39,622 nt of DNA. It comes from a bacterium (lineage in GTDB: Bacteria; Zixibacteria; MSB-5A5; WJJR01). This document shows, piece after piece, positions 15,795-23,559 of this stretch; the stretch's first letter is position 1; each line of letters opens with the position of its first letter. Under the pieces are notes generated by a model, which was not told the origin of the DNA, did not search any database, and was given only the letters and a program-made list of their open reading frames with translations. The stretch covers positions 1-39,622 of the forward strand of contig JAKAKI010000091.1 in NCBI GenBank assembly GCA_021813505.1. Reading direction: 5' to 3'. Position numbers and translations under genes: made by a program.

Positions 15795-17363
15795 ATGAAG
15801 CCGTCCGAACTCCCCAGAATCGTCACCGCCGCCCAGATGCGCGCGATCGATGAGCGTGCCATCCAGGGCATGAACATCTCCAGCCTGACGCTGATGGAAA
15901 ACGCCGGGCGGTGTGTGGCCACGCTGGTCCGCGACAAGGTTTTCGAGGGTAGCATTACAGGCAAGCACATTGCCGTCGTGTGCGGCCGGGGGAACAACGG
16001 CGGCGACGGATTTGTCGCCGGACGTATTCTGGCCGAATGGGGGGCGCGGGTCACATTCTATTTGATCGGTGCGCGCAGCACGATCAAAGGCGATGCCAAG
16101 ATCAACTGCGAGAAGCTGGTCAAAGTTCATCTGCCGGTCGTCGAGATCGGCGAGACCGGGGCCAGACCGGCGTTCAATGAGTTCGATCTGCTGCTCGATG
16201 GGATTTTCGGCACGGGATTCCACGGTCCGATCACCGGGGCCGCCGCCAGTGTGGTCGATGCGATGAACAAATCCGGTGCGAGAATCGTCGCCATCGATTC
16301 GCCCTCCGGCTTGAATGCCGATACCGGCGAATGCGACGGCAGCGTGATTCGTGCCTTCCAGACTGTGACCCTGGCGTGCTCCAAGAAGGGGCAGTGGTTG
16401 TGGCCGGGACGGTCGCACGCCGGCATGCTTGAGGTCGTCGATATCGGAATCCCCCGCACGGCGGTGGACGCGGAAAACGCGCGCCTCGCGCTGGTGACGG
16501 AGACCTTTGTTCGCCAGGCGCTCCCCGCGCGTCCGCCCGATGCGCACAAGGGAACATTCGGCAAGGCGATGATTATCGGCGGGTCGGTGGGGATGTCGGG
16601 GGCGATTGCCCTGGCGGCCAACGCCTGCATGCGCAGCGGAGTGGGATTGACCTATGTGGGCTGTCCGGAATCGCTGGCTGATCTGGTTGATATGAAAGCC
16701 ACCGAACCGGTGGTGTTGCCGCTTCCCGAAGTGCGCCCGAAACGGGTGCTGGCTCGGCGCGCGATCGGGGAGATCGTGCAACACTTCCAGCGTGTCGATG
16801 CCGTTGGCATTGGGCCGGGACTATCCACCCATCATGAAACACAGGAGCTTGTCCGACGGCTTGTGGCCCGCCGCATTCGGCCAACGGTTCTTGACGCCGA
16901 TGGGCTTAGTGCATTTGCCAAATCTCCCGCGGAATCAGCCGGGAAGGCCGAGGTTCCATTGATCATCACGCCCCATGTGGGCGAGATGGCAAGACTGCTG
17001 GAGAGTTCACCCGAGACGATCGCATCGGACCGCGAGGCGGCGGCACGTCAGGCGGCGGAGAAGTTCGGCTGCATCGTGGTCATGAAAGGTGCACCGACGT
17101 TCATTGCCGAGCCGGGCGGGCAGATCTACCTGAATCCCACCGGCAATTCGGGGATGGCTTCGGGTGGCGTCGGTGATGTGCTCACCGGCATGATCGTGTC
17201 GTTCCTGGCGCAGGGATGTGAGCCTCTGACGGCAGCGCTGCTCGGCGTCTTCATCCATGGTCTGGCTGGAGATTATGCCGCCGCCGAGAAGGGCGAGCGT
17301 TCTCTGGTGGCCTCCGATCTCGTGGAGGCATTGCCGGAAATGCTGCAACTTCTGGATTCCTGA
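15795..17363 (+). CDS. nnr: Bifunctional NAD(P)H-hydrate repair enzyme (epimerase + dehydratase)
   Basis: A 522-residue fusion that repairs hydrated NADH and NADPH. The N-terminal half (about 1-220) is the NAD(P)HX epimerase, with MENAGR, CGRGNNGGDGF (about 63-73), DGIFGTG and AIDSPSGLNADTG. The C-terminal half (about 235-520) is the ADP- or ATP-dependent dehydratase of the ribokinase-like fold, with HKGTFGKAMIIGGS, GIGPGLS, LDADGL and the catalytic NSGMASGGVGDVLTG motif near 450-464. It begins 26 bp after pyrF and is followed closely by the LapA-like gene, so they probably share a transcript. Confidence 0.95.
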   Translation: MKPSELPRIVTAAQMRAIDERAIQGMNISSLTLMENAGRCVATLVRDKVFEGSITGKHIAVVCGRGNNGGDGFVAGRILAEWGARVTFYLIGARSTIKGDAKINCEKLVKVHLPVVEIGETGARPAFNEFDLLLDGIFGTGFHGPITGAAASVVDAMNKSGARIVAIDSPSGLNADTGECDGSVIRAFQTVTLACSKKGQWLWPGRSHAGMLEVVDIGIPRTAVDAENARLALVTETFVRQALPARPPDAHKGTFGKAMIIGGSVGMSGAIALAANACMRSGVGLTYVGCPESLADLVDMKATEPVVLPLPEVRPKRVLARRAIGEIVQHFQRVDAVGIGPGLSTHHETQELVRRLVARRIRPTVLDADGLSAFAKSPAESAGKAEVPLIITPHVGEMARLLESSPETIASDREAAARQAAEKFGCIVVMKGAPTFIAEPGGQIYLNPTGNSGMASGGVGDVLTGMIVSFLAQGCEPLTAALLGVFIHGLAGDYAAAEKGERSLVASDLVEALPEMLQLLDS

Positions 17364-17374
17364 TCCCGATTGCT

Positions 17375-17593
17375 ATGACTTCCAAAGGACTCATCGTCGG
17401 CGTGCTGGCAGTACTCTTCCTGGTTATTCTGGGCCAAAACACAGAGATCGTGACGGTTCGATTGCTGCTCTGGAAGATCAGCATGTCGCGGATCGTGCTG
17501 ATGCTGGGATCGGCGCTGGTGGGGATGCTGGTGGGAGTGGTGCTGGCGCACCGGCTACGCTCTTCCAAGAAGCCGGCGCTTCACAAACCTTGA
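17375..17593 (+). CDS. LapA-domain (DUF1049) small membrane protein
   Basis: A 72-residue inner-membrane protein with two predicted helices, LIVGVLAVLFLVILGQN and IVLMLGSALVGMLVGVVLA. It has the LapA-family pattern FLVILGQNTEIVTVRLLLW between them and a basic cytoplasmic tail (HRLRSSKK). The E. coli LapA/LapB pair controls lipopolysaccharide assembly, but this family is broad and a role here is only inferred. It starts 11 bp after the NAD(P)HX repair gene. Confidence 0.75.
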   Translation: MTSKGLIVGVLAVLFLVILGQNTEIVTVRLLLWKISMSRIVLMLGSALVGMLVGVVLAHRLRSSKKPALHKP

Positions 17594-17617
17594 TAAGACC
17601 TATTTGTCCTATAGGAC

Positions 17618-18028
17618 CTATGCCACGTACCCGGCCAGGGCCGCGTGCATCTCGGGCGGGAGCGCCATGGGCTTCATCGTGGCTGTGCTGACGCAGACGT
17701 GGCGGGTCGTGATGGTTGCGCGTTTGATGTCGTCCGGGCCGACTAGCTCCATCTTAACCGTAAACGAGGCCTGCCGCAATTCGGTGAGAGTCAGCCGCGC
17801 GGTGATCATCTCTCCGTGGCGCATGGGGCGGAAGTAGTCCGCCTCGGAATGGGCGATCGGAATGATGTACTCCCCGTCATCGATGGCTTTGGGGATGCCG
17901 TGGCCGATGTCCTGCAGGAAGTGCTCATAGGTGTCATGGGCCAGAACGAAGTAGTTGGCGAAGAAGACGATCCCGACCGCATCGACGTGGTGGATCAGAA
18001 TCGGGAATGTGCGCGTGTAGGTTGTCAT
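17618..18028 (-). CDS. Acyl-CoA thioesterase, 4HBT hotdog family
   Basis: A 136-residue hotdog-fold enzyme that hydrolyses acyl-CoA thioesters. The catalytic region HHVDAVGIVFFANYF (Asp16) matches the 4-hydroxybenzoyl-CoA thioesterase/YbgC pattern, and the long helix follows with HDTYEHFLQD. Later motifs RPMRHGEMITARLTL and TTRHVCVS fit the family. ATG 18028 is the first Met at the start of the fold; the upstream frame lies in a dispersed repeat. The gene is convergent with the LapA-like gene and has no operon partner. The substrate is not determined; 1,4-dihydroxy-2-naphthoyl-CoA hydrolases are close relatives. Confidence 0.88.
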   Translation of the reverse strand: MTTYTRTFPILIHHVDAVGIVFFANYFVLAHDTYEHFLQDIGHGIPKAIDDGEYIIPIAHSEADYFRPMRHGEMITARLTLTELRQASFTVKMELVGPDDIKRATITTRHVCVSTATMKPMALPPEMHAALAGYVA

Positions 18029-18062
18029 CGTGTGGTTCCTGACTCTTGCAGTCCGCCGTCCG

Positions 18063-18170
18063 ACAATGTGGCGCGGCCGCTCTCGGCTGCGTGCGCCCGC
18101 TCCCGAGCGAGCGCGGTTGCAGGTCACTGCTTCGCAGCGACCGCAGGCGAGGGCGCCTGCGCCACATTGC
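18063..18170. repeat. Dispersed repeat with inverted termini, overlapping the RecQ stop
   Basis: The termini ACAATGTGGCGC (18063-18074) and GCGCCACATTG (18159-18169) are inverted copies. The interior is GC-rich with CTCTCGGCTGC, GCTCCCGAGCGAGC and ACTGCTTCGCAGCGACCGCAG. The element sits between the RecQ body and the divergent thioesterase start and supplies the last 15 codons of the RecQ frame. Confidence 0.75.
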
Positions 18171-20331
18171 GAAGGCACGCCAGGCCTATCCGAATCAAAG
18201 CATAATCGACCGTTCCGCCAAGAGAATCGAAGAGCGGCTTGAGCCGGTCGGTGCCGTGTTCTCTGGCTGCGTCGCGAATCCGGGCAAAAGTCCTGGCATC
18301 GACCCATGGCGCCGGGTCTGTGATCCGGTTAATGGTGATGTATTGTTCGAGATAACCGGATGTGGTGCTGCGCGCCCGTCCGATGGCCAGGGCGATATCG
18401 TCCAGGGAACCGCCGCGCGAAAATAGCTCGAACGCGAGCCTCGCCGCGACACTCGCGACGCCCGGTTCTGCCTCACTCTCCAGTGGCACGAGGGACGCAT
18501 TGGTCAGATCCACATCGGTCGCCACCGAGTTTTGCCGGCAATGGGTCGTGATGCACTCCAGAAACCGTTTGCCGTAGTCCGCGCGCTTTCGCTCGCCGAT
18601 ACCGGATACTCGGAGCAGACCATCCCAGGTTGAGGGGCGCCGCCGCGCCATGTCGCGCAGAGTGGCATCGCTGAGGACAACGAATGCCGGGACGTTCAGG
18701 CTGTCGGCGATGGCGCGCCGCAACGTGCGGAGCGCTTCGAAGAGCCGGTCATCGACGCCGTCCCATGAATCAGAGGCGATGCGTACCCGGCGCGTACGCG
18801 ATTTCTTGCGCTCACTCGGAATGGAGAGGCGCGGTTTCTCCTCCCCTCGGATCACCTTCCAACCCTTGGGGGTGACGGAGAGCACACGGAATTCGCCATT
18901 GCGTTCGAGGTACTCCTCGGCGACGAGCTGCTCAATCCAGGTGCGCACCTGTTGCCGCGTGACCGAAGAGAGAGCGCCGTATGTCTTCAGCTTGCCGTGG
19001 CCGCGCTCTTCGATCCGGGGATCATCCGAACCGGTGAGCACGGTGGCAGTGTAATCCGCCCCGTAGCGTTCCTCCAGTCGCCGGACGCAGGAGAGAATCT
19101 TCTGTGCGGTGACCAGCGAATCCGGGAATGTGTCCGTGGCCTCGAGGCAGACATCGCAGGCGGAGCACGAGGCACCGGCGAATTCCTGGCCGAAGTAGTT
19201 CACCAGCGCCTTGTGGCGGCACGCGGTGCTCGCGCAGTAAGCCTCCATTTGCCGGAGTTTCTTCACGGCGATCGTGTGCGCCTCGTTCGGCAATTCGCGC
19301 AGCAGATATCGCCAAATGCCAAAATCCCCACCGGAGTAGAGCAACACGCATTCGGCCTCGAGGCCATCGCGTCCGGCGCGACCGCTCTCCTGTTGGTAGT
19401 GCTCCAGCGACTTGGGGGCGGCGGCGTGGATCACGTAGCGGACGTTAGACTTGTCGATCCCCATCCCGAACGCCACTGTGGCGACGATGATATCGGCATC
19501 CTCGTGGAGGAACGCCTCCTGGTTTTTCTTGCGATCGTCGTCCTGCATCCCGGCGTGGTAGGGCAGGGCGCGATATCCCGCTGTGACCAGCATGGCGCTC
19601 AAGGTGTCGACATCCTTGCGGCTGATGCGGTAGATGATCCCGGATTCCTTCCGATGGCGCCCGATGATTGCGCGTATCTGATCCCAGCCGTCGCCTTCAC
19701 GAGGTTCGGCGCGATAATACAGATTGGGGCGGTCAAATGAACCGACCAGGAATTCCGGCTCGCGTAACGTGAGCTGCGCCGCGATATCGGTTCGCACCTG
19801 CTGGGTGGCGGTTGCTGTGTAACCATGGACGGCCAGTTTCGGGAAGGTCTTGCGCAGAATCTTGAGCTCGCGGTAGTCCTTGCGGAAATCATGTCCCCAC
19901 ATGCTGATGCAATGGGCTTCGTCGATGGCGAAGAAGGACACGTTACTCTGTTTCAGCAAATCGAGGAAGCCATCGGAGGTCAGACGTTCGGGCGCTACAT
20001 ACAGGAGCTTGAGTTCGCCTTTGCGCAGCCGTTCGAGCGTGCTTCGCCGGTCCGCTGTGGATTGGGTGCTATTAATGAACGCCGCGGGAACGCCATTGCC
20101 GATGAGTGCGTCGACCTGGTCCTTCATTAGCGAGATCAAGGGCGATACTACGACGGCGACACCGGGCAAGGCCATCGCCGGAATCTGGAAGCAGAGCGAC
20201 TTGCCGCCCCCGGTGGGGAGCACGACCACGGTATCGCGATGGGCCATCACGGCTTTGATCGCCTCTTCCTGCAACGGCCGGAACGAGTCGTATCCCCAAT
20301 GTTTCTTCAGCAGGCTCTTGAGTTGTTCCAT
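18124..20331 (-). CDS. recQ: ATP-dependent DNA helicase RecQ with HRDC and C-terminal HTH
   Basis: A 735-residue superfamily 2 helicase that unwinds DNA 3' to 5' in recombination and repair. Motifs: Walker A PTGGGKS (39-45), DEAH box (137-140), and motif VI QQESGRAGRDG near 313-323. The RecQ zinc site is Cys371, Cys389, Cys392 and Cys395, matching E. coli spacing, with an extra Cys366. A winged helix follows (about 400-490), then an HRDC domain (about 525-600: DDRLFEALRTLRRAIAD, VSGIGERKRADYG) and a C-terminal HTH_40-like helix-turn-helix (about 635-715: LSLDD-type region, STTSGYLEQYI). The final residues, NVAQAPSPAVAAKQ, are translated from a dispersed repeat, so the native C-terminus was probably replaced. 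Confidence 0.95.
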   Translation of the reverse strand: MEQLKSLLKKHWGYDSFRPLQEEAIKAVMAHRDTVVVLPTGGGKSLCFQIPAMALPGVAVVVSPLISLMKDQVDALIGNGVPAAFINSTQSTADRRSTLERLRKGELKLLYVAPERLTSDGFLDLLKQSNVSFFAIDEAHCISMWGHDFRKDYRELKILRKTFPKLAVHGYTATATQQVRTDIAAQLTLREPEFLVGSFDRPNLYYRAEPREGDGWDQIRAIIGRHRKESGIIYRISRKDVDTLSAMLVTAGYRALPYHAGMQDDDRKKNQEAFLHEDADIIVATVAFGMGIDKSNVRYVIHAAAPKSLEHYQQESGRAGRDGLEAECVLLYSGGDFGIWRYLLRELPNEAHTIAVKKLRQMEAYCASTACRHKALVNYFGQEFAGASCSACDVCLEATDTFPDSLVTAQKILSCVRRLEERYGADYTATVLTGSDDPRIEERGHGKLKTYGALSSVTRQQVRTWIEQLVAEEYLERNGEFRVLSVTPKGWKVIRGEEKPRLSIPSERKKSRTRRVRIASDSWDGVDDRLFEALRTLRRAIADSLNVPAFVVLSDATLRDMARRRPSTWDGLLRVSGIGERKRADYGKRFLECITTHCRQNSVATDVDLTNASLVPLESEAEPGVASVAARLAFELFSRGGSLDDIALAIGRARSTTSGYLEQYITINRITDPAPWVDARTFARIRDAAREHGTDRLKPLFDSLGGTVDYALIRIGLACLRNVAQAPSPAVAAKQ

Positions 20332-20537
20332 TCAGCCGACCCCGTGTCGCACTTGCCCACGTTATCGACAAGCAATACTGCGGCGCCATCCGAGGTCAAT
20401 CATCATTTGTTCAGCTAAAATCCGTTCAATTTTGCCCCGATTTGCCGCGTAGAAGCAGAAGACCCGGCCTGGATGAGACCGGCGGGTGTTATATTGGCGA
20501 CGATTGATGGGAGTGATGGGATTAAATGGGAGGAGTG

Positions 20538-21452
20538 ATGCAACACACACGAAAGTTGATTGGTGCTGCCGCTTTAATGGCCGCGCTGGCATTGCTGGCG
20601 CCACCGTCTCAGGCGGCGGACGAACCCGAGGTCAAATGGGACCATGTATTCTCCGGCCATGAGATGTGGCTGAGCTCGCTCGATTCGGGTCTGGCGGTAT
20701 CGGCGCGCGAAGGCCGTCCGATGCTGGTGGATTTCTACAGCCGCCACTGAGGGGGATGCCGGACTCTGGCAGAGTCCACGTGGGCCGACCCCAAGTTTCA
20801 GGCGTGGGCCAAAGAAAAGAAGTTCGTTCTCGTGAAAGTCCACACGCTCGACCAACCCGAAAAACGCAAGGAATACAAGATTGCCGGCCTGCCGACGGTC
20901 ATCACGGCCAAGCCCGGCGGTGAGGAAATCGACCGCACATTGGGATACATCAAGACCGCGAACTTCATTACCACCGTCGACGATTATCAGAAGGGGATTG
21001 GCACGCTGGGGTCCATGCTGGCCGAGGAGAAATCCAAGTCCAAGGACCCCGAGTTCCTTTACAAATTGGGCAAGAAGCTGTTCACGCACAGCCGCTGGGA
21101 CGACGCCGATCAGCGGTATGCCGCTGTCGTTGCGGTTGATCCGGATAATCAGTCGGGGAATGCCGACGACGCCCAGTTGGGACGCGCCAATGCCGCCGGA
21201 AAGAAGGAAGATTACGCCGGCGCGGTGGCGCAATGCCGCGAAATCGGCAAGCGCTGGCCCAAGAGCGATCTCGCTCCCGATGCCCTCAGCTATATGGGCT
21301 GGTACGCTACTCAGGGCGGCATGACCGAGGAAGCGATCGCCGCGTTCACCGACTATCTGAACCGGTGGCCCGAGGGCGAAGACGCCGAGTTCGCCAAAGA
21401 AGAACTGGCGAAGCTGAAGAATCCGGAAAAGGCGAAGACGAAGACGAATTGA
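20538..21452 (+). CDS. Putative selenoprotein: exported thioredoxin-like protein with U-G-G-C active site and TPR tail
   Basis: ATG 20538 follows GGAGGAGTG and opens a signal peptide (LIGAAALMAALALLAPPSQA). The frame meets TGA at 20748-20750, then stays open to 21452. If the TGA is read as selenocysteine the product has 304 residues with Sec71-Gly-Gly-Cys74 at the thioredoxin active site (LVDFYSRH-U-GGCRTL), plus the expected cis-proline Pro119 in IAGLPTV. The TlpA-like protein at 22883-23494 has the all-cysteine version CGGC. A perfect 7-bp hairpin begins 10 nt after the TGA. Residues about 160-290 form TPR-like helices (FLYKLGKKLFTHSRWDDADQRY, APDALSYMGWYATQGG). It should be a periplasmic redox protein. 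Alternatives are a nonsense mutation or a sequencing error at a Cys codon, but no other lesion is visible. Confidence 0.8.
20748..20792 (+). promoter_or_regulatory. In-frame UGA codon with candidate bacterial SECIS hairpin
   Basis: UGA occupies 20748-20750. GGACTCT (20761-20767), loop GGC (20768-20770) and AGAGTCC (20771-20777) form a perfect stem-loop. The loop begins exactly 17 nt after the UGA and has G at its first two positions, agreeing with the known bacterial SECIS design (for example E. coli fdhF). Outer pairings are possible: GCC 20758-20760 with GGC 20783-20785, and GGGG from 20751 with CCCC 20789-20792. Confidence 0.7.
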
Positions 21453-21458
21453 CAAGAG

Positions 21459-21485
21459 GTAGGGTGCGTTATTAACGCACCCTAC
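21459..21485. terminator. Bidirectional hairpin between convergent genes
   Basis: GTAGGGTGCGTTA (21459-21471) and TAACGCACCCTAC (21473-21485) form a perfect 13-bp palindrome around one base. It lies 7 bp after the thioredoxin-like gene and overlaps the stop of the convergent CMD-like gene. No T-tract follows on either side, so it may be a REP-type palindrome acting as an mRNA end rather than a classical Rho-independent terminator. Confidence 0.6.
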
Positions 21486-21835
21486 GACGCGGAGCTTCGG
21501 GCCTCGGCGAGTGTCCCGGCGGCGCGGCGCAGATGCGGGATCGTGATCGATCCACCCACCACCAGCGCCACTGAGAATATCTCATCGAATTCCGCATCGG
21601 TAACGCCTCGTTCAGCGCACTGCAGGATGTGGTAGGTGATGCAGTCATCGCAGCGCAGGACAATCGACGCCGCCAGTCCCAGCATCTCTTTTGTCTTTGC
21701 CGGCAGGGCGCCATCGAGATAGACGCCGTTGTCGACATTGAAAAAGCGCTGGATGTACTTGTGCTGCGATTTCAGCAGGACTTCGTTGAGCGCGAGGCGC
21801 TCGGCTTTGAATTCGGCGATGGTTTTGCGGGTCAT
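21482..21835 (-). CDS. Carboxymuconolactone decarboxylase / AhpD-like protein
   Basis: A 117-residue protein of the CMD superfamily. The redox motif Cys62-Asp-Asp-Cys65 with His69 (LRCDDCITYHILQC) is the AhpD-type active site that reduces peroxidase partners by thiol-disulfide exchange. The helix IFSVALVVGGSITIPHLRRA follows, as in the family. The start at 21835 is preceded by AAGAAGGAGCC. The frame ends inside the hairpin between the convergent genes. A peroxide- or disulfide-reducing role is inferred; the partner is unknown. It is convergent with the thioredoxin-like gene. Confidence 0.88.
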   Translation of the reverse strand: MTRKTIAEFKAERLALNEVLLKSQHKYIQRFFNVDNGVYLDGALPAKTKEMLGLAASIVLRCDDCITYHILQCAERGVTDAEFDEIFSVALVVGGSITIPHLRRAAGTLAEARSSAS

Positions 21836-22089
21836 TCGTGCAGGCTCCTTCTTGATGATTCACTGACTCTCGGGCGGAACTCAAACGCAAACAAGTAATT
21901 GCCGGAAACCGGTATGTCAAACGTCCCGTTGCAGTTCGGGCCGGATGCCTGAAGATCTTTCCGGCGAAATGGCCGGCGGGACGATTCATAGGCAATCGAA
22001 CCAAAGACATATTCCCCTTACAGTGAGCAAGGGGCTGCCTGAAACTCTTTTCTCGGGGGAGTGGAAAAGACGGCAAGAACAAAAAGTCT

Positions 22090-22119
22090 TTGCGCGGGCA
22101 GCTGAATTGTACGTATAAT
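22090..22119 (+). promoter_or_regulatory. Candidate sigma-70 promoter for the ArsR-rhodanese operon
   Basis: A perfect TATAAT lies at 22114-22119, 18 nt after a weak TTGCGC (22090-22095). The predicted start would fall near 22126, about 25 nt before the ArsR ATG at 22152. The AT-rich content here contrasts with the surrounding GC-rich DNA. Confidence 0.55.
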
Positions 22120-22134
22120 CAATTGATCGATTGA
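22119..22134. promoter_or_regulatory. Candidate ArsR operator palindrome
   Basis: TCAATTGATCGATTGA is palindromic at 14 of 16 positions and sits on the edge of the -10 box and the predicted transcription start. AT-rich dyads in this position are typical autoregulatory sites of ArsR/SmtB repressors, so the downstream ArsR-rhodanese protein is the natural candidate to bind it. Confidence 0.5.
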
Positions 22135-22151
22135 ATAATTGAGTATCAGCC

Positions 22152-22832
22152 ATGTCGACAGCCCGCGAAGTCAAAGACAGACTCTACTCCCAGTTTGCGC
22201 AGTTGGGGCACGCCCTCGCCAGCCCCAAGCGGCTGGAGCTTCTCGATCTGCTTTGCCAGAGCGAAAAAACCGTGGAAACCCTCGCCGGGCACTCAAGCAT
22301 GTCAGTGGCCAACACCTCTCGCCACCTGGGGGTGCTCCGTGGTGCGAGATTGGTCGACCGTCGCCAGGAGGGCGTGTTTGTCTATTATCGCCTGGCCGGG
22401 AGCGAGGTTTGCGATTTCTTCCGGGGTCTTCGCCGGCTCGCGGAAAGCCGCATGGCCGAAGTCGACCGCATCATTTCCGACTACTTCGAACCCTCAACGC
22501 GCCTGCAGCCCATCGATCGGAAGACGTTGCTCAAGCGGGCGCGGGTGGGCGAAGTCGTCATTCTTGACGTTCGGCCGGAAGACGAATTCAGTGCGGGGCA
22601 CCTGCCATTGGCCGTGTCGGTTCCACTCTCCCAGTTGCTGAAACGGCTTAGGGAGTTCTCACCTGACAAGGAGATCGTGGCGTACTGCCGCGGTCCCTAC
22701 TGCGTTCTCGCGCAGGAAGCTGTGTCTCTGCTGCGGTCCAAGGGCTTCAAGGCGTACAGCCTCTCCGACGGGATCGCTGAATGGAAGGACGCAGGGCTGC
22801 CCGTGGAGCCAATGCCCGCAACCCGAAAGTAG
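22152..22832 (+). CDS. ArsR-family transcriptional regulator fused to a rhodanese domain
   Basis: A 226-residue regulator. Residues 1-100 are an ArsR winged helix (LASPKRLELLDLLCQSEKTVETLA, then recognition helix SVANTSRHLGVLRGARLV and wing RRQEGVFVYYRL). Residues about 120-220 are a rhodanese domain with LDVRPEDEFSAGHLPLAV and catalytic loop C179-RGPY-C184. The usual ArsR ELCVCDL metal site is absent; Cys35 and Cys87 in the DNA-binding part could form a thiol switch (inference). The rhodanese suggests sensing or handling of sulfane sulfur or persulfide. It heads an operon of at least nine co-directional genes and probably represses it through the palindrome at 22119. Confidence 0.92.
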   Translation: MSTAREVKDRLYSQFAQLGHALASPKRLELLDLLCQSEKTVETLAGHSSMSVANTSRHLGVLRGARLVDRRQEGVFVYYRLAGSEVCDFFRGLRRLAESRMAEVDRIISDYFEPSTRLQPIDRKTLLKRARVGEVVILDVRPEDEFSAGHLPLAVSVPLSQLLKRLREFSPDKEIVAYCRGPYCVLAQEAVSLLRSKGFKAYSLSDGIAEWKDAGLPVEPMPATRK

Positions 22833-22882
22833 TGCCTGATGGCCGCGATGACCTTGCCCGTTTCACTTAAGAGGAGAGCCAA

Positions 22883-23494
22883 ATGAAGAAGCCCCCACGG
22901 ATGTCCCTCGTCGTCTTGATGCTCTGGACATACATGTCCGTACCTTTCGGTGAAGCCAGGGTGCGAGCGGGCACACAGCCATCGCATGCGGAAGAACGGC
23001 GCCCCAGTGGGCGGAGTCTTGAAGTCGGCGACCGCGCGCCCGAATTCACCCTGCCGAGCTTGGGCGGGAAGACGGACACACTGTCTTCTCACAAGGATGA
23101 GACAGTTCTCCTGTGGTTCACCAATCTTTGCGGCGGCTGCCAAGCAGCCCTTCCAGAAGTGCAAAACCTGGGTCGACGGTACGCGGCCAAGGGTGTATCG
23201 GTATTGGCCGTCAGCCTACTTGGTGGAGATACGACGACCGTCTCCAGCATCGCGCGAAAGCAACGCGTGACGTTCCCCATGCTGATTGACCCCGAAGGCA
23301 GGGTGTACGAACAGTACGGCGGTGTGAAGGTGCCGCCGGGCACCTGTCCGGCCAATCCGCAGTTCTTCATCATCGACAATGGATTGATTGCCTATGCCGC
23401 GCATTTTCCAGGTGCCCCAATTGATGAGATTCGTAAGGAGGTTGACAGTCTGATCGGGGCGCGTAAACCTCATCCGCCACGAGATCCCAATTGA
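22883..23494 (+). CDS. Exported TlpA/peroxiredoxin-like thiol-disulfide oxidoreductase
   Basis: A 203-residue protein with an AGGAGAG ribosome site and an N-terminal signal or anchor (MSLVVLMLWTYMSVPF). The thioredoxin fold begins at GDRAPEFTLPSLGGK; the active site is Cys83-Gly-Gly-Cys86 in LLWFTNLCGGCQAALPEV. SVLAVSLLGGD and CPANPQFFIID follow, the latter with the cis-proline. It acts in the periplasm, reducing or transferring thiols, perhaps for cytochrome maturation or sulfur handling given its neighbours. It is the second gene of the ArsR-rhodanese operon. Confidence 0.88.
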   Translation: MKKPPRMSLVVLMLWTYMSVPFGEARVRAGTQPSHAEERRPSGRSLEVGDRAPEFTLPSLGGKTDTLSSHKDETVLLWFTNLCGGCQAALPEVQNLGRRYAAKGVSVLAVSLLGGDTTTVSSIARKQRVTFPMLIDPEGRVYEQYGGVKVPPGTCPANPQFFIIDNGLIAYAAHFPGAPIDEIRKEVDSLIGARKPHPPRDPN

Positions 23495-23559
23495 GAAGAC
23501 CGATGAGGGTCCTTGATTCACGAGTGTAATTCGATCTCAATCGATTGCTGGGAGGGTAT

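Larger units (their letters stand above)
21836..22151. other. Divergent intergenic region (316 bp)
   Basis: This separates the CMD-like gene (minus) from the ArsR-rhodanese operon (plus). The right end is AT-rich and contains the promoter and operator-like palindrome described separately. A short minus-strand frame of about 60 codons ends at the CMD start, but it has no start codon and no recognisable character. The rest shows no gene. Confidence 0.5.

Noticed and set aside
20832-21452. Separate small TPR protein starting at ATG 20832
   Set aside because: The thioredoxin fold begins before the UGA and continues in the same frame after it; starting at 20832 would lose half the fold and has no ribosome site.
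22152-22832. ArsR-rhodanese protein as a classical arsenic or metal sensor
   Set aside because: The ELCVCDL-type metal-binding motif is missing; only isolated Cys35 and Cys87 are present in the DNA-binding domain.
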